A stretch of DNA of 21,381 nucleotides from a virus, in IMG/VR virus record IMGVR_UViG_3300044695_004703, positions 1 to 21,381 of that record; one strand, 5' to 3'. The notes below the pieces were generated by a model, which worked only from the letters and a program-made list of their open reading frames with translations, had not been told where the DNA came from and did not search any database. Each line of letters starts with the position of its first letter. Position 1 is the stretch's first letter. Positions 5,551 to 15,500 of this stretch are shown here, one piece after another. A program made the position numbers and the translations under genes.

Positions 5551-6344
5551 AACGCTTCACAGAAACTTCAAAATGGGAAGAGGTTTGGTTTCGCAAACTA
5601 TCTCCAAACGCTAAACTTCTCTGGTATTGGCTTCATGACAAATGTGATGCCGCTGGAGTAATTGAGCCTGACTGGGATTTAGCCTCCTTCCAGATTGGAT
5701 TGAAGGTGTCCGATGTAACGCTTAATGAGTTTCATGGGCGCGTAGAATCCGTCAATGGTAAGCTGTGGATCGTCAACTTTGTGGCCGAGCAATATGGTGT
5801 TTTGTCCTCAGATTGCAGGCCTCACAAGAATGTTTTGAACCTGATTGATCGTCACGGACTCGATTTGGAAAGGGTAACGAAAGGGTTTGTTAAGGGTATT
5901 AATACCCTCCAAGAACAAGACAAAGACAAAGACAAAGACAAAGACAAAGAACAAGACAAGGAAACAGCAAAGCCTTCCAAAAACCTTTCCCGTGCCACTC
6001 GCGAAGAAATCGACCAGTTCTGCCGAGACAATGGCTTAACCCCAAGGGACGCTGAAGCCTTGTGGTCAAAGTGGGAAGGTAACGGCTGGATGAACGGCAA
6101 GCAGAAGATCAAAAACTGGCAGATGACAATCCGCTCTTGGAAAGCTCAGGGCTACATGCCATCCCAAAAGAATCCACAACCCGGCGACCTTTGGCCCCTG
6201 CCTGAACCGGAAGGTGAGCAGACCCATGAGCCGACTCCTTGGGAAAGAATTCAGGCAAAAATCAAGGCGGCTGAAAGTGTCGAGCCTCCACCCTCCGAAG
6301 AACCGACCGACCTCGAACCCTTGGCCGAAGGAGAACTGTTCTGA
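5547..6344 (+). CDS. Replication initiator / replisome-organiser-like protein (265 aa)
   Basis: I start it at GTG 5547, which overlaps the HNH stop (GTGA) and has AAGGAGG at 5533-5539; an upstream ATG at 5499 lies inside the HNH gene and adds unlike residues. The N-terminus (KRFTETSKWEEVWFRKLSP, then AKLLWYWLHDKCDAAGVIEPD) is the winged-helix domain of a widespread phage replication protein family, extending to about residue 110. Residues 124-139 are an Asp-Lys repeat encoded by (GACAAA)5, then a helical domain (about 145-205) like DnaD/DnaT-type domains, and a Pro/Glu-rich tail that could bind the helicase. The primase-helicase follows at once, so I infer origin binding and helicase loading, as for lambda O and P. 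Confidence 0.8.
   Translation: MKRFTETSKWEEVWFRKLSPNAKLLWYWLHDKCDAAGVIEPDWDLASFQIGLKVSDVTLNEFHGRVESVNGKLWIVNFVAEQYGVLSSDCRPHKNVLNLIDRHGLDLERVTKGFVKGINTLQEQDKDKDKDKDKEQDKETAKPSKNLSRATREEIDQFCRDNGLTPRDAEALWSKWEGNGWMNGKQKIKNWQMTIRSWKAQGYMPSQKNPQPGDLWPLPEPEGEQTHEPTPWERIQAKIKAAESVEPPPSEEPTDLEPLAEGELF
5869..5948 (+). repeat. Origin-like cluster: 11-bp-phased AAGGGT repeats, 16-bp palindrome, (GACAAA)5
   Basis: AAGGGT occurs at 5870, 5881 and 5892, each 11 bp apart, about one helical turn. The third copy is part of a perfect 16-bp palindrome AGGGTATTAATACCCT (5893-5908). A strand-biased A-rich tract of five perfect GACAAA copies follows at 5919-5948. The hexamer copies fall in three different codon phases, so the protein sequence does not explain them; the GACAAA tract does encode Asp-Lys repeats. 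Direct repeats next to an A-rich asymmetric tract inside an initiator gene is the layout of the lambda origin within gene O. The origin role is inference. Confidence 0.5.
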
Positions 6345-8104
6345 TGGTCACGCTGTCTGAAATCTCCACGCGCCTATCCGGCAACCCGCTCAAGGTGGCT
6401 CAAATGCTGCTCCCGGCAGGCAAGCTGGAACACGGGCGCGAATGGGTCTGTGGCGACGTTACCGGCAAACCCGGCGACAGCCTCAAAGTCACCATCACGG
6501 GCACCTATGCCGGTCAATGGCGCGATTGGTCAACGGACTCGGATCGTGGCGACCTCATCGACCTGTGGCGTCTGTGCAAGAACGTAACGGCAGCGGAGGC
6601 CATCAAACAGATCAAGGAATACCTTGGCATCGTCGAGGCGGTGCGGATGGAGAAGACCAAGACCTACAAGGCACCACCGGAAATCAATGCTGCCGAACCA
6701 GCACCCAACGGCCAAGTCATCCTGTTTCTCAGAAATGAGAGAAAACTGACCGAAAAGACGATTGCCGCGTATTCCGTGCTAGGATGCCCTCAGAAGAAGG
6801 CGATAGTGTTTCCAAGCTATTCACCCTCGGGCACCCTCCTGAACCGTTCTTACCGCACTCTAGGGGCAAATAAACGGGTCTGGCAGGATGCCGAGTGCGC
6901 TCCGTCGCTTTTTGGCTGGCAATCGCTCACCGAGCAGGATTACCGGAACAGGACCATCATTCTCGCGGAAGGCCAGATTGACGCGATGACGTGGCACCAA
7001 TGGGGATTTCCAGCCCTTTCGATTCCCAACGGGGCCGGGATGAGCTGGATTGAATACGAATGGGAGAACTTGGAGGCCTTTAGCACGATCTACATCGCCT
7101 TCGATTCCGATGGCCCCGGAAAGAAGTTCATGGAAACGGTCGTCAACCGACTCGGTAAACACCGCTGCTTGATTATCACGACGCCGAAAAAAGACGCCAA
7201 CGACTGCCTGAAGGCTGGATACACTGCCGACGACGCGAAGGACTGGGTTCAAAACGCCAAGGTGCCGCAGATCAAAAAGCTGGTTCTGGCGAAGGATTTG
7301 AAGGAGCGCGTGGAGAACGAGATGCTTCTAAAGCCCGAGCCATTCACGCTGCCCTTCCTGAAAAAGACCGAATGGCACACGACTCAGGAGGGATTCTGGT
7401 GGCGTCCGGGCGAGGTTACGATCACCGGAGGATACAGCCATGCGGGTAAGACCACGTTCTTGAACTTTATGATGTCCAATCTCCTCGCAGACGAGCGCAG
7501 GATGATGGTGGCCTCAATGGAAATGCCGTGCCACAAGCTGATGCTGCGGCTAATCGAAACATTTCACGGTAAAGCTACGCCCGAAGCCATTGATAGTTTT
7601 TACAAGTATGCCGGTGATTTCATCGCCTACGTTGACCACATCGGATCATTGTCTCAGGAGGAGCTTTTCGAGATGATGCAGTTTGCCTACCGCCGCTATG
7701 GATGTGAGCACTTTGTCATCGACTCCCTGATGCGTATTCAGGGCTTGGAGGAGAACTACCCCGCACAAGGCGAGTTTGCTCAGAAGCTACAAGACTTTGC
7801 CAAGCAAACCATGACGCATGTGCATCTGGTGGCCCATCTTGGCAAGCCTCCAACCAGCCCTCCAAAGGGACATCGACCATCCATGTATTCCATCAAGGGA
7901 AGTAGTCTGCTCACAAACAACGTGGACAACATCGTGCTCATCCAGCGCAACCTCGAAAAGACCAAGGAGGGGCTGACTTACGAGCAAAAGAGGGCCATGC
8001 ACGATGCCGAGGTGATTATCGAGAAACAGCGCGAGACGGGGTGGCTGGATGTGTTCAAGCTGAAATACGACCCCATCCGCCGAACCTACTCCAAACTCGT
8101 TTAG
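6344..8104 (+). CDS. Bifunctional primase-helicase (TOPRIM plus DnaB/gp4-type RecA fold)
   Basis: A 586-residue T7 gp4/Twinkle-like enzyme. The N-terminal region (about 30-95, ending QWRDWSTDSDRGDLIDLW) matches a primase zinc-binding-like domain but lacks the Cys/His set, so it is degenerate. The TOPRIM domain has Glu209 (ILAEGQIDAM, with Asp213) and DSD at 254-256. The helicase domain carries Walker A GYSHAGKT (363-370), a SMEMP segment near 391, Walker B ending in Asp460 (HFVIDSLM), and VAHLGKP near 498. It would unwind and prime the phage replication fork. The start overlaps the initiator stop (TGATG), with GAAGGAG upstream. Primase activity is less certain than helicase activity. Confidence 0.9.
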   Translation: MVTLSEISTRLSGNPLKVAQMLLPAGKLEHGREWVCGDVTGKPGDSLKVTITGTYAGQWRDWSTDSDRGDLIDLWRLCKNVTAAEAIKQIKEYLGIVEAVRMEKTKTYKAPPEINAAEPAPNGQVILFLRNERKLTEKTIAAYSVLGCPQKKAIVFPSYSPSGTLLNRSYRTLGANKRVWQDAECAPSLFGWQSLTEQDYRNRTIILAEGQIDAMTWHQWGFPALSIPNGAGMSWIEYEWENLEAFSTIYIAFDSDGPGKKFMETVVNRLGKHRCLIITTPKKDANDCLKAGYTADDAKDWVQNAKVPQIKKLVLAKDLKERVENEMLLKPEPFTLPFLKKTEWHTTQEGFWWRPGEVTITGGYSHAGKTTFLNFMMSNLLADERRMMVASMEMPCHKLMLRLIETFHGKATPEAIDSFYKYAGDFIAYVDHIGSLSQEELFEMMQFAYRRYGCEHFVIDSLMRIQGLEENYPAQGEFAQKLQDFAKQTMTHVHLVAHLGKPPTSPPKGHRPSMYSIKGSSLLTNNVDNIVLIQRNLEKTKEGLTYEQKRAMHDAEVIIEKQRETGWLDVFKLKYDPIRRTYSKLV

Positions 8105-8107
8105 ACC

Positions 8108-8365
8108 ATGAACCACTCCGAATTTATCAACCCATGCAAGTGGGCGCTTCCAATCAGACGCAAAACTGCGGAGCTGGATTCTCCCGCCATATCTCGCTTG
8201 GAATACGCTTGGTATGATCCAGCCGCTTTCGAGGATGTCCCGATAGTTCACACAGAAAACGGCATGCGGTTCATCCTGCGCATGAGGGTGTCGGAGGTTC
8301 CTGCCCATCTACAATCCATTCTTGGCAGCTATCCAAGTCTTGACACCCTCCACCAATTAACGTAA
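8108..8365 (+). CDS. Hypothetical protein, 85 aa
   Basis: It follows the helicase stop by 3 bp and is therefore in the same transcription unit. The sequence has no motif I recognise; it is moderately aromatic (RLEYAWYDPAAFEDVP) and has a single Cys. The stop lies within a 14-bp element that recurs at 81-94. Judged a real gene from spacing only. Confidence 0.55.
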   Translation: MNHSEFINPCKWALPIRRKTAELDSPAISRLEYAWYDPAAFEDVPIVHTENGMRFILRMRVSEVPAHLQSILGSYPSLDTLHQLT

Positions 8366-8369
8366 GGTT
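8356..8369 (+). repeat. Second copy of the 14-bp element at 81-94
   Basis: ATTAACGTAAGGTT contains the TAA stop of the 85-residue gene (8363-8365) and the only purine-rich segment upstream of ATG 8379, so here it may double as a weak ribosome binding site. Confidence 0.3.
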
Positions 8370-8378
8370 GAAGTCGAT

Positions 8379-8867
8379 ATGAACATCCACGACATCGCAA
8401 AACAGATTCGCTCCTTCGCCGACGAGCTTGAAGCTCAGAAACCCGACGAAATCCCGTGGACCGAGTGGCACGGCGGACCTTGCCCGTTGAAGGACGAGGA
8501 GGTGGAGGAGTGGGAAGCGAGGTATAAAGATGGCGATGAGGATGTGTTCCGAGTGGTTCGCCCATCAGAAGCAGTAGGATGGGAACATCCAAAAGGATTC
8601 AAGGCCTATCGCGTCCTCAAAACCCGCGAGCCAAAGCCGAAGGTGCCGCTTGGGCCAGAGGACGTTTTGCCGGGAAGTATATTTATTGTGCCGACCAGAA
8701 AGCCTTCAACTTGGCACGCTGTAACTGGCGTATATGAAGACTGTGTTCAGTTGGATCATGGCGACTTTCCCTTTGATGAGCTAATGGAGGACGGCTGGCT
8801 CATCAACCGCTCCATCCCACAAACCGGCAAATGGAACCCTGACGCTTGGGAAAACTGCGAGAAGTAA
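8379..8867 (+). CDS. Hypothetical acidic protein, 162 aa
   Basis: It is the last plus-strand gene. AAGG at 8364-8367 is a weak, distant ribosome binding site. The N-terminus MNIHDIAKQIRSFADELEAQ is an amphipathic helix; the rest is acidic and Trp-rich (for example EEVEEWEARYKDG and FPFDELMEDGW). I recognise no domain. The stop lies only 3 bp from the stop of the opposing minus-strand gene, so no room exists for a separate terminator and the two transcripts must run into each other or overlap. Confidence 0.6.
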   Translation: MNIHDIAKQIRSFADELEAQKPDEIPWTEWHGGPCPLKDEEVEEWEARYKDGDEDVFRVVRPSEAVGWEHPKGFKAYRVLKTREPKPKVPLGPEDVLPGSIFIVPTRKPSTWHAVTGVYEDCVQLDHGDFPFDELMEDGWLINRSIPQTGKWNPDAWENCEK

Positions 8868-8870
8868 TCC

Positions 8871-9503
8871 TCACTCCCTCATCCAGCATTCCTCTGCCCA
8901 CTGAATAGACTCATCGGTCATGCCAGACTTAGCCATCCATACCTTCAAGGAAAGTTGGCAGTGGCAGGCTCCGCAGACCTTCAGCTTCTCATCATGCGCC
9001 GTCCGTTTGCTACCGAGTAGATCGTTCACCTTTGAAACAAGGCCTCTGGCGTAACAGCCTATGCAAAACTCGGTCACTTTATCGACATTCTTCGGGCATT
9101 GCGCACAAATAGCCGCCCGCCTGTCCGCCTCTTCTTGGCTGACTTGGCCTTCATGCCACGTTGCTTCCACGGCACGGTAGAACGACTTCATCATTTTCCA
9201 TGCAGACACCTTCTGCTCGCGCTCTGGATTCATCTCCTCGCACCATTCCGGCACATGCTGGCACATAAAGTCGGCCATTTGTAGCTCCAAGGTCAGCGGC
9301 TCCTCGATGCCGTTGCCCTTTAGGTGCGCTTTCACGGCCTCAATCAGGCTGGACCAGCCGTAGCTGACAACGACCACCTTGGTTTGTTCCACAGGGTAAA
9401 ACCAGCCATACGGATCGCCGATGAGCGAGTAGCCCGGAAACAGGCTTTTGATGCGGTCCTTGTTGAACTTTGGAATTTCTATGGCGCGAACGAGGGCTTT
9501 CAT
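8871..9503 (-). CDS. Cys-rich protein with zinc-ribbon-like C-terminus (210 aa)
   Basis: The N-terminal 90 residues are a mixed alpha/beta stretch without a known motif. Residues 133-182 hold Cys133-x2-Cys136-Pro, Cys147-x2-Cys150 and Cys177-x2-Cys180-x-Cys182, the spacing of one or two structural zinc sites. ATG 9503 overlaps the stop of the giant polyvalent gene (ATGA), so it is translated by coupling and likely belongs to the same virion or ejection module. I do not know a function; a late structural or accessory role is inferred from position only. It converges with the replication block with a 3-bp gap. Confidence 0.7.
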   Translation of the reverse strand: MKALVRAIEIPKFNKDRIKSLFPGYSLIGDPYGWFYPVEQTKVVVVSYGWSSLIEAVKAHLKGNGIEEPLTLELQMADFMCQHVPEWCEEMNPEREQKVSAWKMMKSFYRAVEATWHEGQVSQEEADRRAAICAQCPKNVDKVTEFCIGCYARGLVSKVNDLLGSKRTAHDEKLKVCGACHCQLSLKVWMAKSGMTDESIQWAEECWMRE

Positions 9504-12500
9504 CGGACAATGCGGTCAATTTTGGCCGTGACCTTTTCTCGCACCTCTTCGGCCTTTTGCGAGGCGAATTTCTTGGCGCGCTCCTCGGGCATCTGGAGCA
9601 GGCGATTGCCGTAGCGTAGAACAAGCTGGCGGTAGCCTTTGCCGACCTCCTTCTGATACATCACGCCCTCGTCAGGAGTCATTTCCCGGCGTTTGCTGCC
9701 CTCTCCAACGAGTTTGCCGTTCGGATTAGGTGGAGATAGCCATACGCCCTTCGCGGACAGCCTACCGAGTAGCTGATAGGCGGGATCATCTGGGCCTTCA
9801 GTGAATACGCGACTCCACGGAGCGCGGTCGGTTTCGAGCTGCTTGCCGAAAACGTCCAGATACTCGGTGCCGACAGCCCGACGAACGAACGGGATTTCCT
9901 TGGCGAGCGATTCCCAGCCTTTGTAGCGGTTGGTTTCGGACTGCATCCACATGTCCAAGTCCTTAATGGAGCGAGGGATGTAGCCACCGGCAAACGAGGC
10001 CAGAGCTTTCGGAATGCGGCGTTCGGCGGCCTCAAACGGGTCTTCAGAGCCTCGGGGAGCGCCAAGATTCTCCATAGCCTGAGAGATGGCAGGCATGGTG
10101 AAGGCGCTCGACCACATGTAATACACCGCTTTCGCAGCTTTCGACCCAGCACTAGCCGTCTGCCAGCTTTCAGGGCGGTATTTGGAGTTGTCCGAGAGGT
10201 TGCCAGTGAGGCTAAATAGAGAGGCAAGCGGCCACTCCGAATAGCGGATGTTGATGCGCTTCCCGTTCTTGTAGTAGCCAATCGAGTTCGGTTGTGCGCC
10301 AGATGCGAACAGAGCGGCTTTTTGCTGCGGAGTCAGGCCTTCCCAGTTGCCTTCGACAAACCAGCCTCGTTTTTCGTCGTCCGGCTCGTCTTCGATGTCC
10401 TTGAGAGCTTTAACCATGACCATGAGGCCAATTATGCCGAACGCCTGATTGCGCATCAGTAGTGCCCTGTGAGCGACCTTTTGGCGAGGGTCTTGGCCTT
10501 CCATCACGCGCAGCATCCCAACGAACGGAATGAGGCTGATAGCCTGATTCAAGCTGTTGCCCACCACGCGAACGAATCCAAGGCCGAATCCGGGTAGAAG
10601 GTTAGAGGCTAGGTAATTGAGGAAGTAGGACGATGGTTTGCCCAGCCTGCGGACGATGAAGTCTTCAAGCGGGTCTTTTTCGACGCCCTGTTTGCCCATC
10701 ATTTCAAGGCGCTGGTCGATTGCCTTCTCAAATGTATCAGCAACCGTGCCCATGAACCTCTCAATCATTTTGACCGAGCCATAGAGGACTCCACCGGCTC
10801 CTTTTGGATCACCTGTCATTGCGCTCCACGCGGCGTTGTAATTGGTGTTCTGCTCAAGATTCGAGAGCAGCCCTTTCTGACTGTCCCAGTCTTCGTGCAT
10901 CGCGTGCATCGCGAGAGCAGACAGCGCGGGCGAGTTTGGATCAACGCCATCCTGAATCAGTTTCTCACGGTAATGGGCCGGATCGGTCAGAGCACGCACA
11001 ACAGACGAGTCGTATTCGTCTGTGAGGCGGCGATACATGAATGGCATGGAGGACACCTTGCCCAAGCGAGCATTGAAGCCGTCCAGCACTCTTAGCAGGC
11101 GAGTAATCACCATGACGTGCCACCCAATCGCCTTAGTGACTGGATTCTTGGCAGTGCGATACATGCGTTCACCGACATCGACACCATCCAGAGCAACGCC
11201 CTTCTTAATCTGGTCTGCGTAGAATGGGTCATTGAGGATGTTGGAATCGAGATAGACGGAATCGCCCGTCTTCAAGTATTTCCACATGTCCACAGCAGCA
11301 GGTCCGAGATTCTTCGCGATGGCATCAATCGAATCAAGGATCGGAATCCACTTCGACGGATTGGTTGGATTCGCGATAACGGTCGCAACAGCCTCTCCAA
11401 TGAAGGTCAATCCATTGTTCAACACACTTAGCGCAATGGTTGCCATGGTTCGCATGCTCGAAAGCACGCTCGAATACCAAACGGCGTTGAGGGTTTGGAG
11501 CAGCGTTGGACCGCGCACCTCCATCATAATGTCCTTGAACTCCTTTTGTAGAGCAGCCCGCACATACCGTGGCGTCTTAGGGTCCATGAACTTTTCCGTA
11601 ATCGCAATGGCGCGAGCCTGCTGTTCTGGAGTGAGTTCTTTGAAGCCGTATTCCTCTGCGATGAGGGCGTAGAGCGCGTTGTCATCGAAAAGACCTGCGT
11701 TGATAAGACGCATGATCTTCGGATGGTGCTCCTTGACGGCTTCTTTAGCTTTCTTGGACCAGTCGTTTCGAGCCTCGATGCGTTCCAGTTCCTTCGCGAT
11801 GACCGTTTCACGCTTCTTTTGCCAGACCTTCGAGACGATCTTGGACAACTTTGCGAGGTCGGAATCGGGCAGTCCAGCGAAAGCAGGATCGGCCTTCAGC
11901 GCCTCGAACATCTGCGACTCCAAAGTCTTTTGCTCCGAGATGCGAATTTGCGCGAGTTTGTCCCAAGGAATTTTGATGCCGCCTTCTTCTGGCCGCAGGT
12001 CGTTTAGCTTGCGCTGAATGATGCGGATTTGCTCCTCTTCGGTGGCGGAGAACAGCTTTTCGCGTGCTGCTGCGATACGTTTAGCCTCTGCTTTTGCGAG
12101 AGATTCGCGCATGTCGGCAACCATGTCATCAAAGGCACGCTTGATGAACGAGGAATCGCGGTCCCAACGAGCCGGATCAACATTGCCTTCTTTGTCCACG
12201 GCCTCATTCAAGCGGTCGATGACGTGCTGGCGAGCCTCCTCAACGTTATCAAGCAGCTCCTTCGTGTTATCATACTTGTCCTCAAGAGCCTCGCGAATGA
12301 TGGAGCGAGCCTGAGATGTGGCGAAGAACTGGCGAGGAACCTCCGACATCAATTCGTCGCGACGTTTCACGAACTCGGGGCGCAGAGCCTTGATCTGCTT
12401 CTCGATGGCAGCGATTCTGGCCTTAACATCCTTGATCTGCTCCTGAGTGGCCTCGATTTTGGCGTCAGCGGCTTTCTGTTGAGCGATGCTGCCACCCTCC

Positions 12501-15500
12501 TTGCGGGCGGTAAATTCAGCCAAGTCTGATTCGAGAGCGGCGAGCTGTTCGGTGAGCTTCGGCAGTCCAAGTTCCGCACGCTTAACGTCAGCGAGGACTT
12601 CGACGGCGTTTTCACGCGCAGCCTCCCATGCCTCGCGGACGAGTTGATCGTTACTGGCGACGTAGCCAAATGCACGCAGGGCACGCAGGCCAAGGCTCTC
12701 TTTTGGAGCTTCTTTCTTCTCGCCCTGAACGCTATCACGAAGGACGCGGGTAAGCTGGTTGGTGAGGTCGTTTAGGAGTTGTTTATCCTCCGGTTTTCTT
12801 TCGATTGACTCAACCTTGGAGCCTACGCCTTTAGAAATCCGCTCGACCATCGTATCCCACATGGTCCTGCGAACCGGGGCAATGCCAGCGACGGCGGTTT
12901 CGAGGTCAACGGGCAAGCCTTCCTTCGCCATGCTATTGAACAGAGCAGTGCGGATGGCGAGGATTTGTGCGGGAGTTTTCTTGGGCTTGCGGGTGCCTTT
13001 GGCTGGTGCGGCTTCTTCGCCAAGGATGGATTTTAGGATTCCGTTAAGCTCGGACTGGGCCTTTTTAAACTCCGACTGCAACTCCTCGACAGAGAACTTG
13101 TCCAAGTCGTCAGAAGCGGCGGAAGCTGCCTTAGAAGCCTTAAACCCCTTGACGCCACGTTTCACCAGATTGCGAGCAATAGCGCCCATCTTCGCGATAA
13201 GAGCCTTTGCCCTAGACCAGCGAGATTTCACCTCATCGCTCATCGCCTCCATCGCAAACTCCTCATCCGACCGCTCCTGAATATCCTCTACGGCATCAGC
13301 GACATCCTTCGCGGCTTGATCGGTGGTAAATTGAATATTCTTCACCTCATCGGCTAGGCCGGGAGCATTCGTTCCCACGGTCTTGCGGCGTTCTTCGGCT
13401 TGAAGTGCGCGGATGTTGTTGGCGATGTGAAGAGGTCCGTAGTCAGGATGATTGATGACACCCTGCCGCATGCGCAAGACATTGGAGCCAACGCTGCTCT
13501 TGTTGGCCGCTGCCTGCATCACCGACTGATAGTTCGATAGTAGGATGTCAGCTTCTAGCGGCTTACCCTCTGCGGCAAGACGTTGAGCCTCAGTGTGCAT
13601 CACAAGGCCAACTTCGGTTAGGAGCGCCTGACGCATTGGCTCAGCGAAGAACTCGTTGTTCTGCGTCACCTTGCCGATGAAGGACGGCTTAGTGACATCC
13701 GTGGCAAGCTCCTCGTAAGGAATGCCAGCAGCCAGCTTGGAGGCGATGATTTTGCGAGCCAGCTCCATGATTTCACCGCGCACCTCATTTGTCATCGCAG
13801 GATGATTCGCTAGAACCATGTCCACGGGAATTTTAGCACCCTGCCACGGAGCTTGCTTTGCCTTGGCTTGCAATTCGGCCACTTGAGCGCCGATGGATTT
13901 GATCTTTTCCTCTGCCTTTTGTGCCGACTCGTTCTCGGACTCCTCTTGAGCGGAGTTCAGGGAGAGGCGGATGTCTGGTGACTTGGGCTGGAAACGCTGG
14001 CTCGGAGGAATCACGTTGCCTTCATCATCTCGAACAACTGCTTCTGGAAATGCGGGAATTGGCTGGGTTGTGAAAAAATCTCTTCCAACTCGAACTGGGG
14101 AATTTCTTGGATCATCATCCTGTTTTCCCTGAACAAGGTGTTTAGGGATTCTAATTACCGCCAAGTCATCTTCTACCGAAGCGTCCTCGTCATAATCTCT
14201 TGAGCTTTCGAGCTGCCTTTCGACTTCGCCCATCCAGACCTTTACTCCACTGCGCTCGGTAAAGAAAACTTTGCCGCGAGAGTTTGCTTGCGCAGCCGCT
14301 CCCGCAAACTGGCCTTGGCTTCCGGGCCTTAGTCCTTCACCCTCGTAAACAATTTGTTCCAGTCGCTCTTTGTCTGTAACGTGGTAAAAGAACGGATCGT
14401 CCTCGTCAGAATATTGGAACTCTCTTGGGTCTATCTCCTCCATAGAGGCGAACCTGCCAGCGGCTTTATCTACGAACTCTTGCACCTTCTCCATGTCGCC
14501 AGCCTCCACGGCAGCAAGGTATTCGGCGTCTCTCGACGTATCCGCCAAGCTGAACTTCGCAGTCTCAGGCATCACCGTCACAAAGGACGCTGGCGTGCCT
14601 CCATGTCCGAACACGCCATATTCAGCGGCGTCGGCCTCCTGTTGCTCAATGGAGCTTGCGGGCGAAAGAACCGCCTGCCCGTTGTCGAAAAGGGTTTGAA
14701 GCGACTGAGCGAAGTCCTCCTTGCTCAAGCCTGACTCGTTGCGCAGGTCGGAAATGGCTACTTGCGTTTGAGTCGTTGCCAGCCTGTCGTAAGCCTCGCG
14801 GACGGCTGGATTAGGCAACTCCGGCGTGAGGTTTTGGTAGAGTTCGGCTAGGCGCGCTTCATCGGCGGTGGAGTAGGAGGCTTGAGTGCCGCCACCAAAC
14901 ATCACAATCGCGTCCTCCTTGGCGATGTTCTCGCTGGAGTATGGAGCGGTTGCGCGGCGCTGCTCGGGCGTCAGCTTTTGACGGGCTTGGACATCGCGGG
15001 CTTCGATTTCGCCTGCGAGATTTTTATACCACTCCTTAGCGGCTGTTTCTTGTGCCAGCTTTTCCAGATTGTAATCCAAAGAAGCTTTCTTTGTTGTTTT
15101 TAGGTAGTCCTTATATGACTCTTCTATTTCAGAAGTTACAACATCTGATTGCCATGCGCTTTTCGCAAACTCCTCGATTGAAAGAGGTTTACGCATATCA
15201 CCCAAGATGCGATTGAGTATCTTGGTGGCAGCGCGAATACCCTCTTTTGAGCCAAGACCCATTCTTGGGTCGGCAAAAGCCATTCGTGAATCCCCACCTC
15301 TAGCAAATCCCTCCCTTTCTTGAATCCAGTGCTGAACCTCATGTAGAAGCACAGATAGGCCATCTTCTGAATTTCTCAGGCGTTCGTTGATGACGATTTC
15401 ATTGCCAGCGCGATCAAACTGGCCCTTCCCTGTTAATCTTAGTTCATATCTAACAGAAACATTGGAAAGCTCAGGATAAGCCTCAAATAAAACATCATGC

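Noticed and set aside
5919-5948. CRISPR-like repeat array
   Set aside because: The (GACAAA)5 tract has no spacers and encodes an Asp-Lys linker; no other regular repeat-spacer pattern was seen in the window.
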